From assembly GCA_964503335.1 (NCBI GenBank), contig CAZCZZ010000035.1, positions 1 to 39,183 on the forward strand: DNA of 39,183 bases, written 5' to 3'. This DNA is from CAZCZZ01 sp964503335 (GTDB taxonomy: Bacteria; Verrucomicrobiota; Kiritimatiellia; CAIVKH01). The position numbers and the translations under genes are program-made. Shown here in pieces: positions 31,467 through 39,183 of this stretch (its first letter is position 1; each line of letters opens with the position of its first letter). A model generated the notes under the pieces. That model saw nothing but the letters and a program-made list of their open reading frames with translations. It made no database searches and was not told the DNA's origin.

Positions 31467-32246
31467 CTACTTTGCGCCGGGAACCGGTCGACCCAGCTTC
31501 GCAAGCACGGCTTTGAGATCGGTCCACACATCCGGCTTCGCCGGGGGATTGCGAAGGAGGTAAGCAGGATGATACGTCGGCATGACATCGATGCCGCGAT
31601 ACTGCAGCCAGCCTCCGCGAATCTTCGTGATGCCTCCGACGTTCTCGCCGAAGAGTCCCTTCGTCGCCGTGGCGCCGAGGCACACGATGACGCGCGGCTT
31701 CAACAAGTCGATCTGTCGATGCAGGTAAGGCAGGCATGACTGCATCTCGTCGGGCAGCGGCACACGGTTATCCGGAGGCCTGCACTTCACAATGTTGCCG
31801 ATGAATACTTCCTCACGCTTGAAGCCCATCGCCTCGATCATCTTCGTCAAAAGCTGGCCGGCCTTGCCGACGAAGGCGAGGCCCTGCTGGTCTTCGTCCG
31901 CGCCGGGCCCTTCACCCACAAACATCAGTTCCGGCCTCGGATTCCCCTGCCCCGGCACCACCTTCGTGCGTGTCTTGCAGAGCCGGCACAAGGTGCATGC
32001 GGCAATCTCGGCGGAGACGATTTCGAGACTGTCGTTCTCGCGCGGCGGTGATGACCGTTGCGGCGAAAGCTGTACCTCTGAACGGGAAACCGGAGCGGCA
32101 GCGACAGGTCGGACAACCTTCTGCGACAAACTACGGACTGTTTCGGGATTCGCACGCACTCGCTTCACGCCTTCGTCCTTCAGTTGCTTCAGGTGATCCT
32201 GAAGAAGTCCCGCCGCCTCGCCCCACTGTTTCGGATGGATGGTCAT
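31467..32246 (-). CDS. Uracil-DNA glycosylase, family 4 (4Fe-4S)
   Basis: DNA repair enzyme of 259 residues removing uracil from DNA. The [4Fe-4S] ligands fit C84-x2-C87, C155 and C171 (16 residues apart as in Thermus UDGa); motif GEGPGADEDQQG binds uracil and the leucine/His loop is in TYHPAYLLRNP. The catalytic domain spans about 75-255. The first about 75 residues are a helical, Ser/Pro-ending extension absent in the minimal thermophilic enzymes but common in mesophiles, possibly for protein contact. The start ATG overlaps the cupin_5 gene stop by 4 nt, so the two are cotranscribed. Confidence 0.94.
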   Translation of the reverse strand: MTIHPKQWGEAAGLLQDHLKQLKDEGVKRVRANPETVRSLSQKVVRPVAAAPVSRSEVQLSPQRSSPPRENDSLEIVSAEIAACTLCRLCKTRTKVVPGQGNPRPELMFVGEGPGADEDQQGLAFVGKAGQLLTKMIEAMGFKREEVFIGNIVKCRPPDNRVPLPDEMQSCLPYLHRQIDLLKPRVIVCLGATATKGLFGENVGGITKIRGGWLQYRGIDVMPTYHPAYLLRNPPAKPDVWTDLKAVLAKLGRPVPGAK

Positions 32247-32710
32247 GGATGTGTCAGAGCCCGGATGATGTCTTCATGCTGCGGGTACCGCGAGATCAAA
32301 CCCGTGCGCGTGCCCATTTCGAAGTCGGCAAAATCGAACCCCGGCGCAACCGTGCATCCCGCAAGGGCATACGCATTCCGCTGCTCAACCCTGGCTCCAA
32401 ACCAGCATCCCGCCGGCACGACCGCCTGAAACCCGCCGTCCCCGATCACCTTCGTTTCTGTGCGCCCGTCCGCATGAATCATGACAATCGACAACGGCGC
32501 CCCGGCATAGAAGTGCCACACCTCGTCCGACTTGATCCGGTGCAGCGCAGAGAAGTGATCGCTCTCCAGGAGGAAGTAGATCGAAGTCGAGGCTGACCGC
32601 GTCCCCCCGTGGGCCTGGACATGCAGGGCGGCGCGATACGTCTCGCGGTAGTAGCCGCCTTCCGGATGAGGATGCAGCCCAAGCTTGTTGATCCAGTGCG
32701 ATGCGTTCAC
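32243..32710 (-). CDS. Cupin_5 family protein (DUF985)
   Basis: Single-domain cupin of 155 residues of the DUF985 type. Characteristic parts are LGLHPHPEGGYYRETYR at the N-terminus, STSIYFLLESDHFSALHRIKSDEVWHFYAG with the cupin strands, and GGFQAVVPAGCWFGARV and GCTVAPGFDFADFEMG near the end, a very regular match. The function of the family is not firmly known. The start is GTG at 32708-32710. It is the first gene of a two-gene operon with the UDG and is divergent from the STN/CBM9-like gene. Confidence 0.93.
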   Translation of the reverse strand: MNASHWINKLGLHPHPEGGYYRETYRAALHVQAHGGTRSASTSIYFLLESDHFSALHRIKSDEVWHFYAGAPLSIVMIHADGRTETKVIGDGGFQAVVPAGCWFGARVEQRNAYALAGCTVAPGFDFADFEMGTRTGLISRYPQHEDIIRALTHP

Positions 32711-32787
32711 GACACCACTAAACGCTGCCCGGACTCCATCGACAAGCGCGGATTGAAGGATGTCTGTTCGAAGAGCATAGTAGGCTC

Positions 32788-33921
32788 ATGACAAAGAAGC
32801 TCTTCACCGCCACAGCGATGATCCTCGCCGTTGTGATCCGGGCCGGCGCGGACGCCGAGCTGGAATCCGGCCAGTGGCGCATGTCGAGCGATGGGACGCT
32901 GTATTCGATCGATGCGAACAGGGCGGATGTGAAGGACATCCTGCGCGCGCTTCAGGAAGTCAGCCCGTCCGAGTTCCGTATCCGCGACTTTCGTGACCGG
33001 GAGGTTTCGCTCCGCCTCTACAACGTCACCCTCGGCACCCTCCTCGACCGCCTCGACCTGAGCTTTACGCTGCAATACGAGAAGTTCTCCGGCGACGACG
33101 AGTACACGCTGTCGAAGGGCTGGGTCAGCTTCTTCGACCCGCAGCCCGCCCAACCCAATCCCTTCGCCGGTCCCGGTTTGGCTGCGGGCGGAGGCATCAC
33201 CACACCTTCCGCAGGCACCGGTGCCGGCGTATTTCCCGAGAAGGCGCGCGCGCTGCTCGCCGAAGTGAAAGAGCGCGAGGAATACAATGCGGCGTTTCCG
33301 GTAACGGTCAAACTTGACGGCACAAAGTCCGACTGGCCCGAATCCATTCCCCGCCAGTTCATTTCGCACCAGGCCATCGTCACGGCGCATGCCCCGACCA
33401 ATGACACGGACGCCTCCTTCGGCGTCGCCGGCGTCGCCGACGATGACTATCTCTACCTCGCCCTCGATGTGGCCGACGACCTCAAGGCAACCAATCGCGC
33501 ATCAGCCCTTCCGCTGATGACCGATGACAATCTCCAGATCGTCGTGGGCACGGGCAAGGCCGGGGAGAAGCCCGTCACGGTGACCATTAACCGCCATCAC
33601 GTCCTGGCTGCACAGGCGGCTGGATCCGATGGAATTCAAGCCGCAGCGAAGCAGTACGTCAGCTTCCACGGCGGAACCAAGGCCGCGATCATCGACTCCC
33701 CCAACGGCTGGGCCGTGGAAGTCGCGGTTCCATTCTCCCTCCTGGGTGTGAAAGGAAAGGACGCCTCGACGCTGGGCTTCAACGTGCTCATGAATGACGC
33801 CGATCTGGGCGAGAAGGATTTCGCCACGCTCTCGTGGAGCCGGTATACGAAGCTCACCGCCTTCTCGCCGTCCGCGACATCGTCCTCCCTCGGTACACTC
33901 CGCGTCCTGGACGTACGCTAG
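32788..33921 (+). CDS. Exported protein with STN-like N-domain and CBM9-like C-domain
   Basis: Protein of 377 residues with a signal peptide (about 1-21). Residues 40-110 resemble the short STN/secretin N0 domain (VKDILRALQEVSPSEFRIRD, VSLRLYNVTLGTLLDRLDLSFTL). A Gly/Pro/Thr-rich linker (about 115-160) leads to a beta-sandwich at about 195-377 resembling CBM9-like or DOMON-type sugar-binding domains: VTVKLDGTKSDWPE, GVADDDYLYLALDVADD, WAVEVAVPFSLLGV and TLGFNVLMNDAD. A carbohydrate-binding envelope protein is plausible but unproven. The neighbour 34814-36079 has a related N-terminal domain. Confidence 0.7.
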   Translation: MTKKLFTATAMILAVVIRAGADAELESGQWRMSSDGTLYSIDANRADVKDILRALQEVSPSEFRIRDFRDREVSLRLYNVTLGTLLDRLDLSFTLQYEKFSGDDEYTLSKGWVSFFDPQPAQPNPFAGPGLAAGGGITTPSAGTGAGVFPEKARALLAEVKEREEYNAAFPVTVKLDGTKSDWPESIPRQFISHQAIVTAHAPTNDTDASFGVAGVADDDYLYLALDVADDLKATNRASALPLMTDDNLQIVVGTGKAGEKPVTVTINRHHVLAAQAAGSDGIQAAAKQYVSFHGGTKAAIIDSPNGWAVEVAVPFSLLGVKGKDASTLGFNVLMNDADLGEKDFATLSWSRYTKLTAFSPSATSSSLGTLRVLDVR

Positions 33922-33964
33922 CGCCATCGACATTGATGAAGCTTTCTGGCATCGTCTGATCATC

Positions 33965-34813
33965 ATGGCACGCATGGATAGCCCGCCATCCGTTTTCGAC
34001 CGTCCCATTCCCCTGGGTGTTGGGCGCAAGGGCTGGGTCATCCTGACGGGCTGCCTCATCTTCGGCCTGCTCCTCGTCTATCTCGACTACGCGGTGAACT
34101 ACAGCTACGGGACAAATCTCAATCCCATCCGCCGTCTGTTCAACATCACGCGCGAGGACAGCCTTGCGTCGTGGTTCGGCACGACGCTGATGTTCATGGT
34201 GGCGCTGACGTTCTGGTTCATCCGATCACTCAACCGGCATTCAGGCCGCTTCGTTCGCTTCGCATGGCTGCTGCTCGCAATCTTCTTCACCTACCTTGCC
34301 ATTGATGACGGGGCCGAGATTCACGAACGGATGGGATCGGCTTTCGAAGACACCCAGGAACGCGCGAGAAGCACCGGTACGCCGATGTCATGGGCAGGTC
34401 GCTGGCATGCCAAGTTTCCCAGCTACGAGTGGCAGCTTCTGTTCATGCCCGCCTTTGCAGCGCTTGGATTGTTTGCCGCCATTTTTCTTTGGACCCGATT
34501 CAATGGAATATGCCGATTCATGATGCTCGCGTCCTTCGGCTTGATGGCGGTTGCAGTAGGACTCGATTTCATCGAGGGTTTGGAGCCGAAACACCCGTGG
34601 AACGTGTACACATGGATCAACAACAAGTATGACCTGGATCCATACACCGTTCCGCGTTTCCGCGAGGTGGGATACGAAGCGCTCCGTCACTTCTCGAAAG
34701 CCATCGAGGAGTTCCTGGAAATGATGGCCGCCGCCCTGCTGTGGGTCGCGCTACTCAAACACGCGGATGCGAAGTTTGAGACTTCGGCTATCCCGCGAAA
34801 CCCGGGCGTCTAG
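33965..34813 (+). CDS. Multi-pass membrane protein, function unknown
   Basis: Protein of 282 residues with about six hydrophobic helices: near 25-43 (WVILTGCLIFGLLLVYLD), 71-89, 98-116, 158-178, 188-206 and at the end (MMAAALLWVALLK). A conserved-looking polar block DDGAEIHERMGSAFED follows the third helix, an MDE/HE pattern seen in several uncharacterised membrane proteins. No family can be named. I start at ATG 33965; the frame is open upstream into the previous gene. The stop abuts the convergent HEAT gene stop with no space (34813/34814). Confidence 0.75.
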   Translation: MARMDSPPSVFDRPIPLGVGRKGWVILTGCLIFGLLLVYLDYAVNYSYGTNLNPIRRLFNITREDSLASWFGTTLMFMVALTFWFIRSLNRHSGRFVRFAWLLLAIFFTYLAIDDGAEIHERMGSAFEDTQERARSTGTPMSWAGRWHAKFPSYEWQLLFMPAFAALGLFAAIFLWTRFNGICRFMMLASFGLMAVAVGLDFIEGLEPKHPWNVYTWINNKYDLDPYTVPRFREVGYEALRHFSKAIEEFLEMMAAALLWVALLKHADAKFETSAIPRNPGV

Positions 34814-36079
34814 TTAGTTGGGCGTTACCGCTATAGGCGTCGCCGCAGCGCCGCGCTGCGTGAGCGTGGCTTCCGCGTGGGCACGGATGATCGACGAAGC
34901 ATCTGACGTAGCCACGTTCTGGATCAGCGCGAAAGCCTCCGGCGTACCGATACGACCCAGCGCGCGGATCGCGCTCTGGCGGACCGCCTCGTCCGGATCC
35001 TTCAGCATGGGCTCCAGTTGCGGAACAGCCGCCGATCCATAGGAACGAGCCAGCTCCTGGATCGCTGTCTTGCGCAGGAGCGTATTGCCTTCAGCCGACG
35101 CCGTCTCGGTCAGGACCGTCTTGGCCTCTTCCGTGCCGGCACGCCCGATGGCATGCACCGCCTCCTGTTTCACTTCGCTGTCTTCCTGCGACGACGCGAC
35201 AAGGCTGGCCAAGGCCGGCACCGCAGTCGCTCGGCCACCCAAGGCGCTCGCCGCACCTGCGCGCAGACGCTTGTCGTCCTCGCTCGCCAGAATGCCTGTA
35301 AGCACGGCTTCTGACTCCGCGTCGGTACGACGCGCAAGCGATCCAAGGACTTCCCGCTGCAGGCTGTAGCGATCATCCCCGGCATAGAGCGTCCCGAGCA
35401 CGTCCGAGGCTTCTTCGTCCTCGATCAAGCCCAGCGCTTCAATCATCGCGAGTTGCTGTTGCGTTCCGGAGCCTTCTTCGGCGTACGCCTCGCTCATCGC
35501 GCGCGCACCACCCGGTCCGAGCGCGGCGAGCGCTTTGACAATCTCGTCCACCTTGGCCTTCCGGTCCGCGATCAGCGCCTTGGCCTGCTCGTAATCCATT
35601 TCCCCCGCGTAGGAGAATATCTCGCCGAACTTCGCAAGCAGGTCCGCGACCTCCTTGCTCTTGGCTGCAACGGCCCTCTTTTCAGAGCGCGAAAGTTTGT
35701 CGAGGGTAGGCGGGATGAAATCCTGCCGACCCGTTGCCTTGGCCGACACGAGACGATACCCGTCGCCCACCCGCTCATAAACCAACGCATGGCTGCCCGC
35801 GATGGCCTCGATCACCTTCTCGTAGGAGACATCCTTAAGGTCCAGCGTCACGCGCTCCTTGAGCACGGCTTCGGGAATATCAAGCTCGACCGGAAGGTTC
35901 TCCTTCAGCTTGTCGAGAACGTCCTGCACTGTGGCGTCTTTGGCCACAACGGATACGAAATCGCCATCCACGGTGACAGATACGGCTTCGGCCGCAGGGG
36001 CCTCGTCCGCCGCCATGACCGGAAGGCGCCCAATGGTCCACATTGCGGCGGCTAGAAGAATCATTCCATAGCGTTTCAT
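34814..36079 (-). CDS. Exported HEAT-repeat protein with STN-like N-domain
   Basis: Protein of 421 residues with a signal peptide (about 1-24, cleavage after VMA). Residues 35-115 form an STN/secretin-N-like domain (VVAKDATVQDVLDKLKENL, VTLDLKDVSYEKVIEAIAGSHALVYERVGDGYRLV). A helical, Lys/Glu-rich part spans 120-200. Six or more HEAT-like repeats fill 210-410, for example LRAGAASALGGRATAVPALASLV and VRQSAIRALGRIGTPEAFALIQ. HEAT solenoids bind proteins, so a scaffold role in the periplasm or outer membrane is inferred. Shine-Dalgarno AAGGAG is 7 nt upstream. The HYR-protein gene lies upstream in the same direction with a hairpin between. Confidence 0.83.
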   Translation of the reverse strand: MKRYGMILLAAAMWTIGRLPVMAADEAPAAEAVSVTVDGDFVSVVAKDATVQDVLDKLKENLPVELDIPEAVLKERVTLDLKDVSYEKVIEAIAGSHALVYERVGDGYRLVSAKATGRQDFIPPTLDKLSRSEKRAVAAKSKEVADLLAKFGEIFSYAGEMDYEQAKALIADRKAKVDEIVKALAALGPGGARAMSEAYAEEGSGTQQQLAMIEALGLIEDEEASDVLGTLYAGDDRYSLQREVLGSLARRTDAESEAVLTGILASEDDKRLRAGAASALGGRATAVPALASLVASSQEDSEVKQEAVHAIGRAGTEEAKTVLTETASAEGNTLLRKTAIQELARSYGSAAVPQLEPMLKDPDEAVRQSAIRALGRIGTPEAFALIQNVATSDASSIIRAHAEATLTQRGAAATPIAVTPN

Positions 36080-36102
36080 TATCGCACTCCTTCCAAATGG
36101 AG

Positions 36103-36136
36103 ATGGGGCGACCGGTCATGCCTCCGGTCGCCCCAT
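36103..36136 (-). terminator. Strong hairpin between HYR gene and HEAT gene
   Basis: Perfect 13-bp stem ATGGGGCGACCGG/CCGGTCGCCCCAT with an 8-nt loop, 15 nt after the HYR gene stop and 23 nt before the HEAT gene start. It should stop or reduce read-through from the large surface gene; no T run is present, so partial termination is possible. Confidence 0.65.
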
Positions 36137-36151
36137 GTCCTCAGTCGCTAA

Positions 36152-39100
36152 TTAATCGTCGCAGTCACTGCAATCATCCTGGTAGTTCCAGCGGCTGCCC
36201 TGCTTGATGTACGGGCTGGCGCCGAAGCCGCTGCATCCGACCAACGTTACGCTGTGCTCGCCGATCGTCAACTCGACCGTGGAGGTCTTGTTGGCCGCGT
36301 TGATGTTCACGCCCGAGACGGGGACCGTGACCCAGAACTCGCCGCCCGCGTTGAAGTATGTGTCGGCCGAGATGCCGTCCGACGTGGCTTCATGCGTGTA
36401 GATCAGGTTCTGGAGGCCATCCGACGGGTTGGCGTCGTTGTACCACTCGATCGTGTTGCCGGGCACCAGCTGGCCGGGATACACGATGTCGATCCGGCTT
36501 CCGCTCTTCGAGTACGGGAGCGTGGTCGTCACGTTGCCGCTCGCATCGCGCTTCAGGAGGACGATGCCGTCCACCACGATGATCAGCGGCTTGCGTGTCG
36601 AGCTCTTCCATTCGAAGCGGAATTCCGTCTCGTTCGCATGGATGAACCGGGTGAACAGCTTGCCGAGGTTCATCGGCAGGTTCGGATCGCGGTTGGCGTC
36701 ATAGGCCTGCGAATTCTTCCACAGGATCGTCGCCTTCTCCTGCGGTCCGACCGTGAACTGCCACTTCTCGTCGTTATCCACAGGATCGCCATCGATCACG
36801 GCGAACGGCACCGCGAGGTTGTTGTACACCACGTTGCCGGCCACGGTGACCTTCAGTGTGCCCTGGGCCGTGTTCGCGTTGTCGCGGAAGTCTTCCGCGA
36901 GGTTGCCTTCGGTGTGCGTCAGCGCACCCTCGAAGCTCACGAACTGCGATGTGCCCGAAGAGTAGGACGAGTTGAACTGCACCGTGCTGCGTGCCAGGCA
37001 CGACTGGACGTCATCCGTGCACGTGCCGCTCGGAGGCGGAGGCACGCCGGCCTGCACGAACACCATGACCACGGCGGTGGAGAATCCACCTTCGCCGTCG
37101 GCAATGACGTACGTGAAGCTGTCGGAGCCCACGAAGCCATTGTTCGGCGTGTAGGTGATCGTTCCGTTGGCGTTGACGATCACGGTTCCGCTGACGGGGT
37201 CCGTCGCGGTGATCACGCCGATGTTGTCGCCATCCGAATCCATGTCGTTGTCGAGGATGCTGATGATGACGGGCGAGTTTTCGCTCGTCGTATCCATATC
37301 ATCCAACGCCACGGGCGGGTGGTTGAACACGCTGCTCGAGCAGTGGCGGTTGCCCTTGTTGCCGTTGTTGAATTCGTCAAGGGTGCAGGCGAGCGAGGTC
37401 ATCTGGTTGCGGACCGAGCTCGGCGGATTGCTGTTCAAGGCCCAGGTGCAGAGCAGTGTCTGGGCCTGGTTGATCGCGTTCTGCACCTGCGTGTTCGCGC
37501 ATGCGCCAAGCGCCTGGTTCAGCAACGCAGCGATGAGCTGGTGAGCAAGGATGTAGGTCGCCTTGCCCTGCGGCGGCGTGTTCAGGATCGTGAGCAGCTG
37601 CGTCTTGCTGTAGGTCGTGCAGCCGATCGTCAGGTTCGTGACGGGCCAATCGTTGGGATGCGTCTTCCAGTAGCCCTGCGAGAACACGCAGTTCTGGAGG
37701 TGGTTCACCGTGATGACCTGCGAGCACTGCGCGGAGTTGCCGCACGCATCGGTCGCTGTCCACGTGCGGAGGATCAGCACGTTGTTGACCGAGTTGCCGC
37801 CGTTGCAGCCGTTCGAGTCATCATCCGAGTTCGAGCCGTTGTCACCCGACGAATCGTCGTCGTTCGACGATCCCTCGTCGAAGTTCACGTTCGTGACCGT
37901 CTGCTGCGAGTACACCACCGTCAGGACGCCCTGGCAGGCATCCAGCGCGGTCACCGTTGCCGGTGCGGGAATCGAGTCGCAAGGACGGATCACGATGTCG
38001 GACGGGCAACCGGAGAGCACCGGCGCTTCGCTGTCATTCAGCGTGATGGTCTGCTGGCAGCTCGAGGAGTTGCCGCAATCATCCGTCGCCGTCCACGTGC
38101 GGGTAATGACCGCAGGGCAGGTTCCGACGCTCACGTCACTGTAGGTGATCGTCACATCGGTGTCGCAGTTGTCCGTCGCCGTGGCCGTTCCGGTCGTGCC
38201 GGGATCCGAGGCGCCGGGCGTGCATTCAGACGTGACGTTCGCCGGGCAGGTGATGACCGGTGCCGTCGTGTCTTCGATCGTGATGGTCTGCGAGGCGCTG
38301 ACCGTGTTGCCGCAATCATCCGTCGCGGTCCACGTGCGGGTAATAACCGCGGGGCAGGCACCAGCAGAGCTCTCGGACAAGCTGACCGGCACGCTGCTGT
38401 CGCAGTTGTCGGAAGCTGTGACCGTCGCTGCCGCGGGCACGGGATCATCGCACTCAATCACGATGTTCGCAGGCACGCCGCTCAGGGTCGGTGCTGTCGT
38501 GTCCACAACCGTCAAGGTCTGCGAGGCGCTGGCCGTATTGCCGCACTCATCCGTCGCGGTCCACGTGCGCGTGATGACCGTCGGGCAGGTACCCGCCGAG
38601 CTTTCGCTCAGTGCCACCGAGGCGCTGCCGCAGGTGTCGGAAGCCGTCACCGCCGCGGGCGCGGGAACGGAGTCGCATTCCACAGTGGCATCAGCAGGCA
38701 CACCGGCAAGGACCGGCGCCGTCGTGTCGACCACGGTGATGACCTGGTCGGCGGACACGCTGTTGCCGCACTCATCCGTCGCCGTCCACGTGCGCGTGAT
38801 CGTTTCCGTGTTGCCGCAGCCGGCCACGCTCGCGTCGCTCGACGTGATCGTTACGCTGCCGCAGGTATCGCTTCCCGTCGCGCTGCCGGTTGCTGCAGGC
38901 GATGTGTCGCCCGTGCATTCCACCGTCGCGTCTGCGGGCACGCTGATCGAAGGCGCCGTCGTGTCGACCACGGTGATGACCTGGTCGGCGGATACGCTGT
39001 TGCCGCACTCATCCGTCGCCGTCCACGTGCGCGTGATCGTCTCGGTATCACCGCAACCCGCGACACTGACATCGCTGGAGGTGATCGTCACAGAACCACA

Positions 39101-39183
39101 GGTATCGCTTCCCGTCGCGGAACCCGTCGCTGCCGGGCTCGTGTCGCCCGTGCATTCCACCGTCGCGTCTGCGGGCACGCTGA
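36152..39183 (-). CDS. Giant HYR-repeat surface protein (N-terminus beyond window)
   Basis: Coding continues through the window end, so the 1010 residues seen are the C-terminal part. From the window edge inward there are six HYR/Ig-like repeats of about 75-79 residues (VPADATVEC...TRTWTATDECGN...VVDTTAP), the two at the edge almost identical. The sixth is split by an Asp/Ser/Asn-rich run (about 37794-37884). Then come a Cys-containing GYWKTH-type domain (about 37380-37690), a cadherin-like unit (PPVALDDMDTTSE...GTITYTPNNGFVGSDSFTYVIADGEGG, about 37040-37320) and a beta-rich C-terminal domain (36152-37030) ending DCSDCDD. HYR proteins are extracellular adhesion modules. No PEP-CTERM, LPxTG or type IX-type tail is clear. 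Confidence 0.85.
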   Translation of the reverse strand, partial: SVPADATVECTGDTSPAATGSATGSDTCGSVTITSSDVSVAGCGDTETITRTWTATDECGNSVSADQVITVVDTTAPSISVPADATVECTGDTSPAATGSATGSDTCGSVTITSSDASVAGCGNTETITRTWTATDECGNSVSADQVITVVDTTAPVLAGVPADATVECDSVPAPAAVTASDTCGSASVALSESSAGTCPTVITRTWTATDECGNTASASQTLTVVDTTAPTLSGVPANIVIECDDPVPAAATVTASDNCDSSVPVSLSESSAGACPAVITRTWTATDDCGNTVSASQTITIEDTTAPVITCPANVTSECTPGASDPGTTGTATATDNCDTDVTITYSDVSVGTCPAVITRTWTATDDCGNSSSCQQTITLNDSEAPVLSGCPSDIVIRPCDSIPAPATVTALDACQGVLTVVYSQQTVTNVNFDEGSSNDDDSSGDNGSNSDDDSNGCNGGNSVNNVLILRTWTATDACGNSAQCSQVITVNHLQNCVFSQGYWKTHPNDWPVTNLTIGCTTYSKTQLLTILNTPPQGKATYILAHQLIAALLNQALGACANTQVQNAINQAQTLLCTWALNSNPPSSVRNQMTSLACTLDEFNNGNKGNRHCSSSVFNHPPVALDDMDTTSENSPVIISILDNDMDSDGDNIGVITATDPVSGTVIVNANGTITYTPNNGFVGSDSFTYVIADGEGGFSTAVVMVFVQAGVPPPPSGTCTDDVQSCLARSTVQFNSSYSSGTSQFVSFEGALTHTEGNLAEDFRDNANTAQGTLKVTVAGNVVYNNLAVPFAVIDGDPVDNDEKWQFTVGPQEKATILWKNSQAYDANRDPNLPMNLGKLFTRFIHANETEFRFEWKSSTRKPLIIVVDGIVLLKRDASGNVTTTLPYSKSGSRIDIVYPGQLVPGNTIEWYNDANPSDGLQNLIYTHEATSDGISADTYFNAGGEFWVTVPVSGVNINAANKTSTVELTIGEHSVTLVGCSGFGASPYIKQGSRWNYQDDCSDCDD
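38710..39183 (-). repeat. Near-identical 237-bp tandem repeats in the HYR gene
   Basis: Matching segments recur exactly 237 bp apart (for example GGCGCC at 38715 and 38952; CCGTGCATTC at 38911 and 39148), encoding 79-residue units. Similarity at the DNA level, including synonymous positions, indicates recent duplication. More copies probably lie beyond the window. Confidence 0.85.

Noticed and set aside
38152..39183. Repeated DNA considered as a CRISPR array or mobile element
   Set aside because: Repeats are long (about 225-237 bp), in frame and encode HYR domains; there are no short direct repeats with unique spacers, nor a transposase.

Overview
The window is a GC-rich, densely coded bacterial chromosome segment with 31 protein genes, two of them cut by the window ends, and no tRNA, rRNA, CRISPR or insertion sequence that I can see. 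Gene style (a Ser/Thr kinase with an N-terminal zinc ribbon, large HYR-repeat surface protein with a GYWKTH-type domain, cupin/DoxX/pirin set, DnaE and Lon sequence feel) suggests a member of the PVC superphylum, perhaps Kiritimatiellota or Verrucomicrobiota-like. That placement is inference from gene content, not a computed phylogeny.

Layout. 1-390: start of a zinc-ribbon Ser/Thr kinase (minus, cut). 515-3047: SRPBCC protein, CDF metal exporter and glycerate kinase (plus). 3011-10700: a carbohydrate cluster made of two divergent operons. The minus operon has a GT4 glycosyltransferase and a GH13_18 phosphorylase. The plus operon has an M20-like protein, a GpgS-like glucosyl-3-phosphoglycerate synthase, a second GT4 enzyme and a HAD hydrolase, all joined by 1-4 nt overlaps. 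With the convergent glycerate kinase this looks like a complete make-and-break system for glucosylglycerate (a compatible solute), possibly extended by further sugars. 10675-12716: RdgC-like protein and PanC (minus). 12850-17434: Hsp20, Lon, a LolA-like periplasmic protein and a UbiA-type prenyltransferase (plus operon). 17391-18870: cupin lipoprotein, a Phd/VapC toxin-antitoxin pair and a Cys/His-rich exported protein. 18912-23080: AlkA-type glycosylase and DnaE. 23166-23863: a second toxin-antitoxin pair, RHH antitoxin plus PIN toxin, under a promoter built from 8-bp operator repeats.

24014-28006: a channel-like protein with five internal repeats, then DoxX, pirin and a divergent LysR regulator (a redox-type module). 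28193-31448: EF-G, a zinc-ribbon protein and a hotdog thioesterase. 31467-32710: family 4 uracil-DNA glycosylase and a cupin_5 protein. 32788-36079: an STN-like/CBM9-like exported protein, a multi-pass membrane protein and an STN-like/HEAT-repeat exported protein. 36152-39183: C-terminal part of a giant HYR-repeat surface protein.

The most interesting region is 1932-10700. Synthesis genes (gpgS, a candidate phosphatase) and breakdown genes (GH13_18 phosphorylase, glycerate kinase) sit together with two unassigned GT4 enzymes. They also sit with an M20-fold protein that seems to have lost several metal and catalytic residues while keeping its place, translationally coupled to gpgS.
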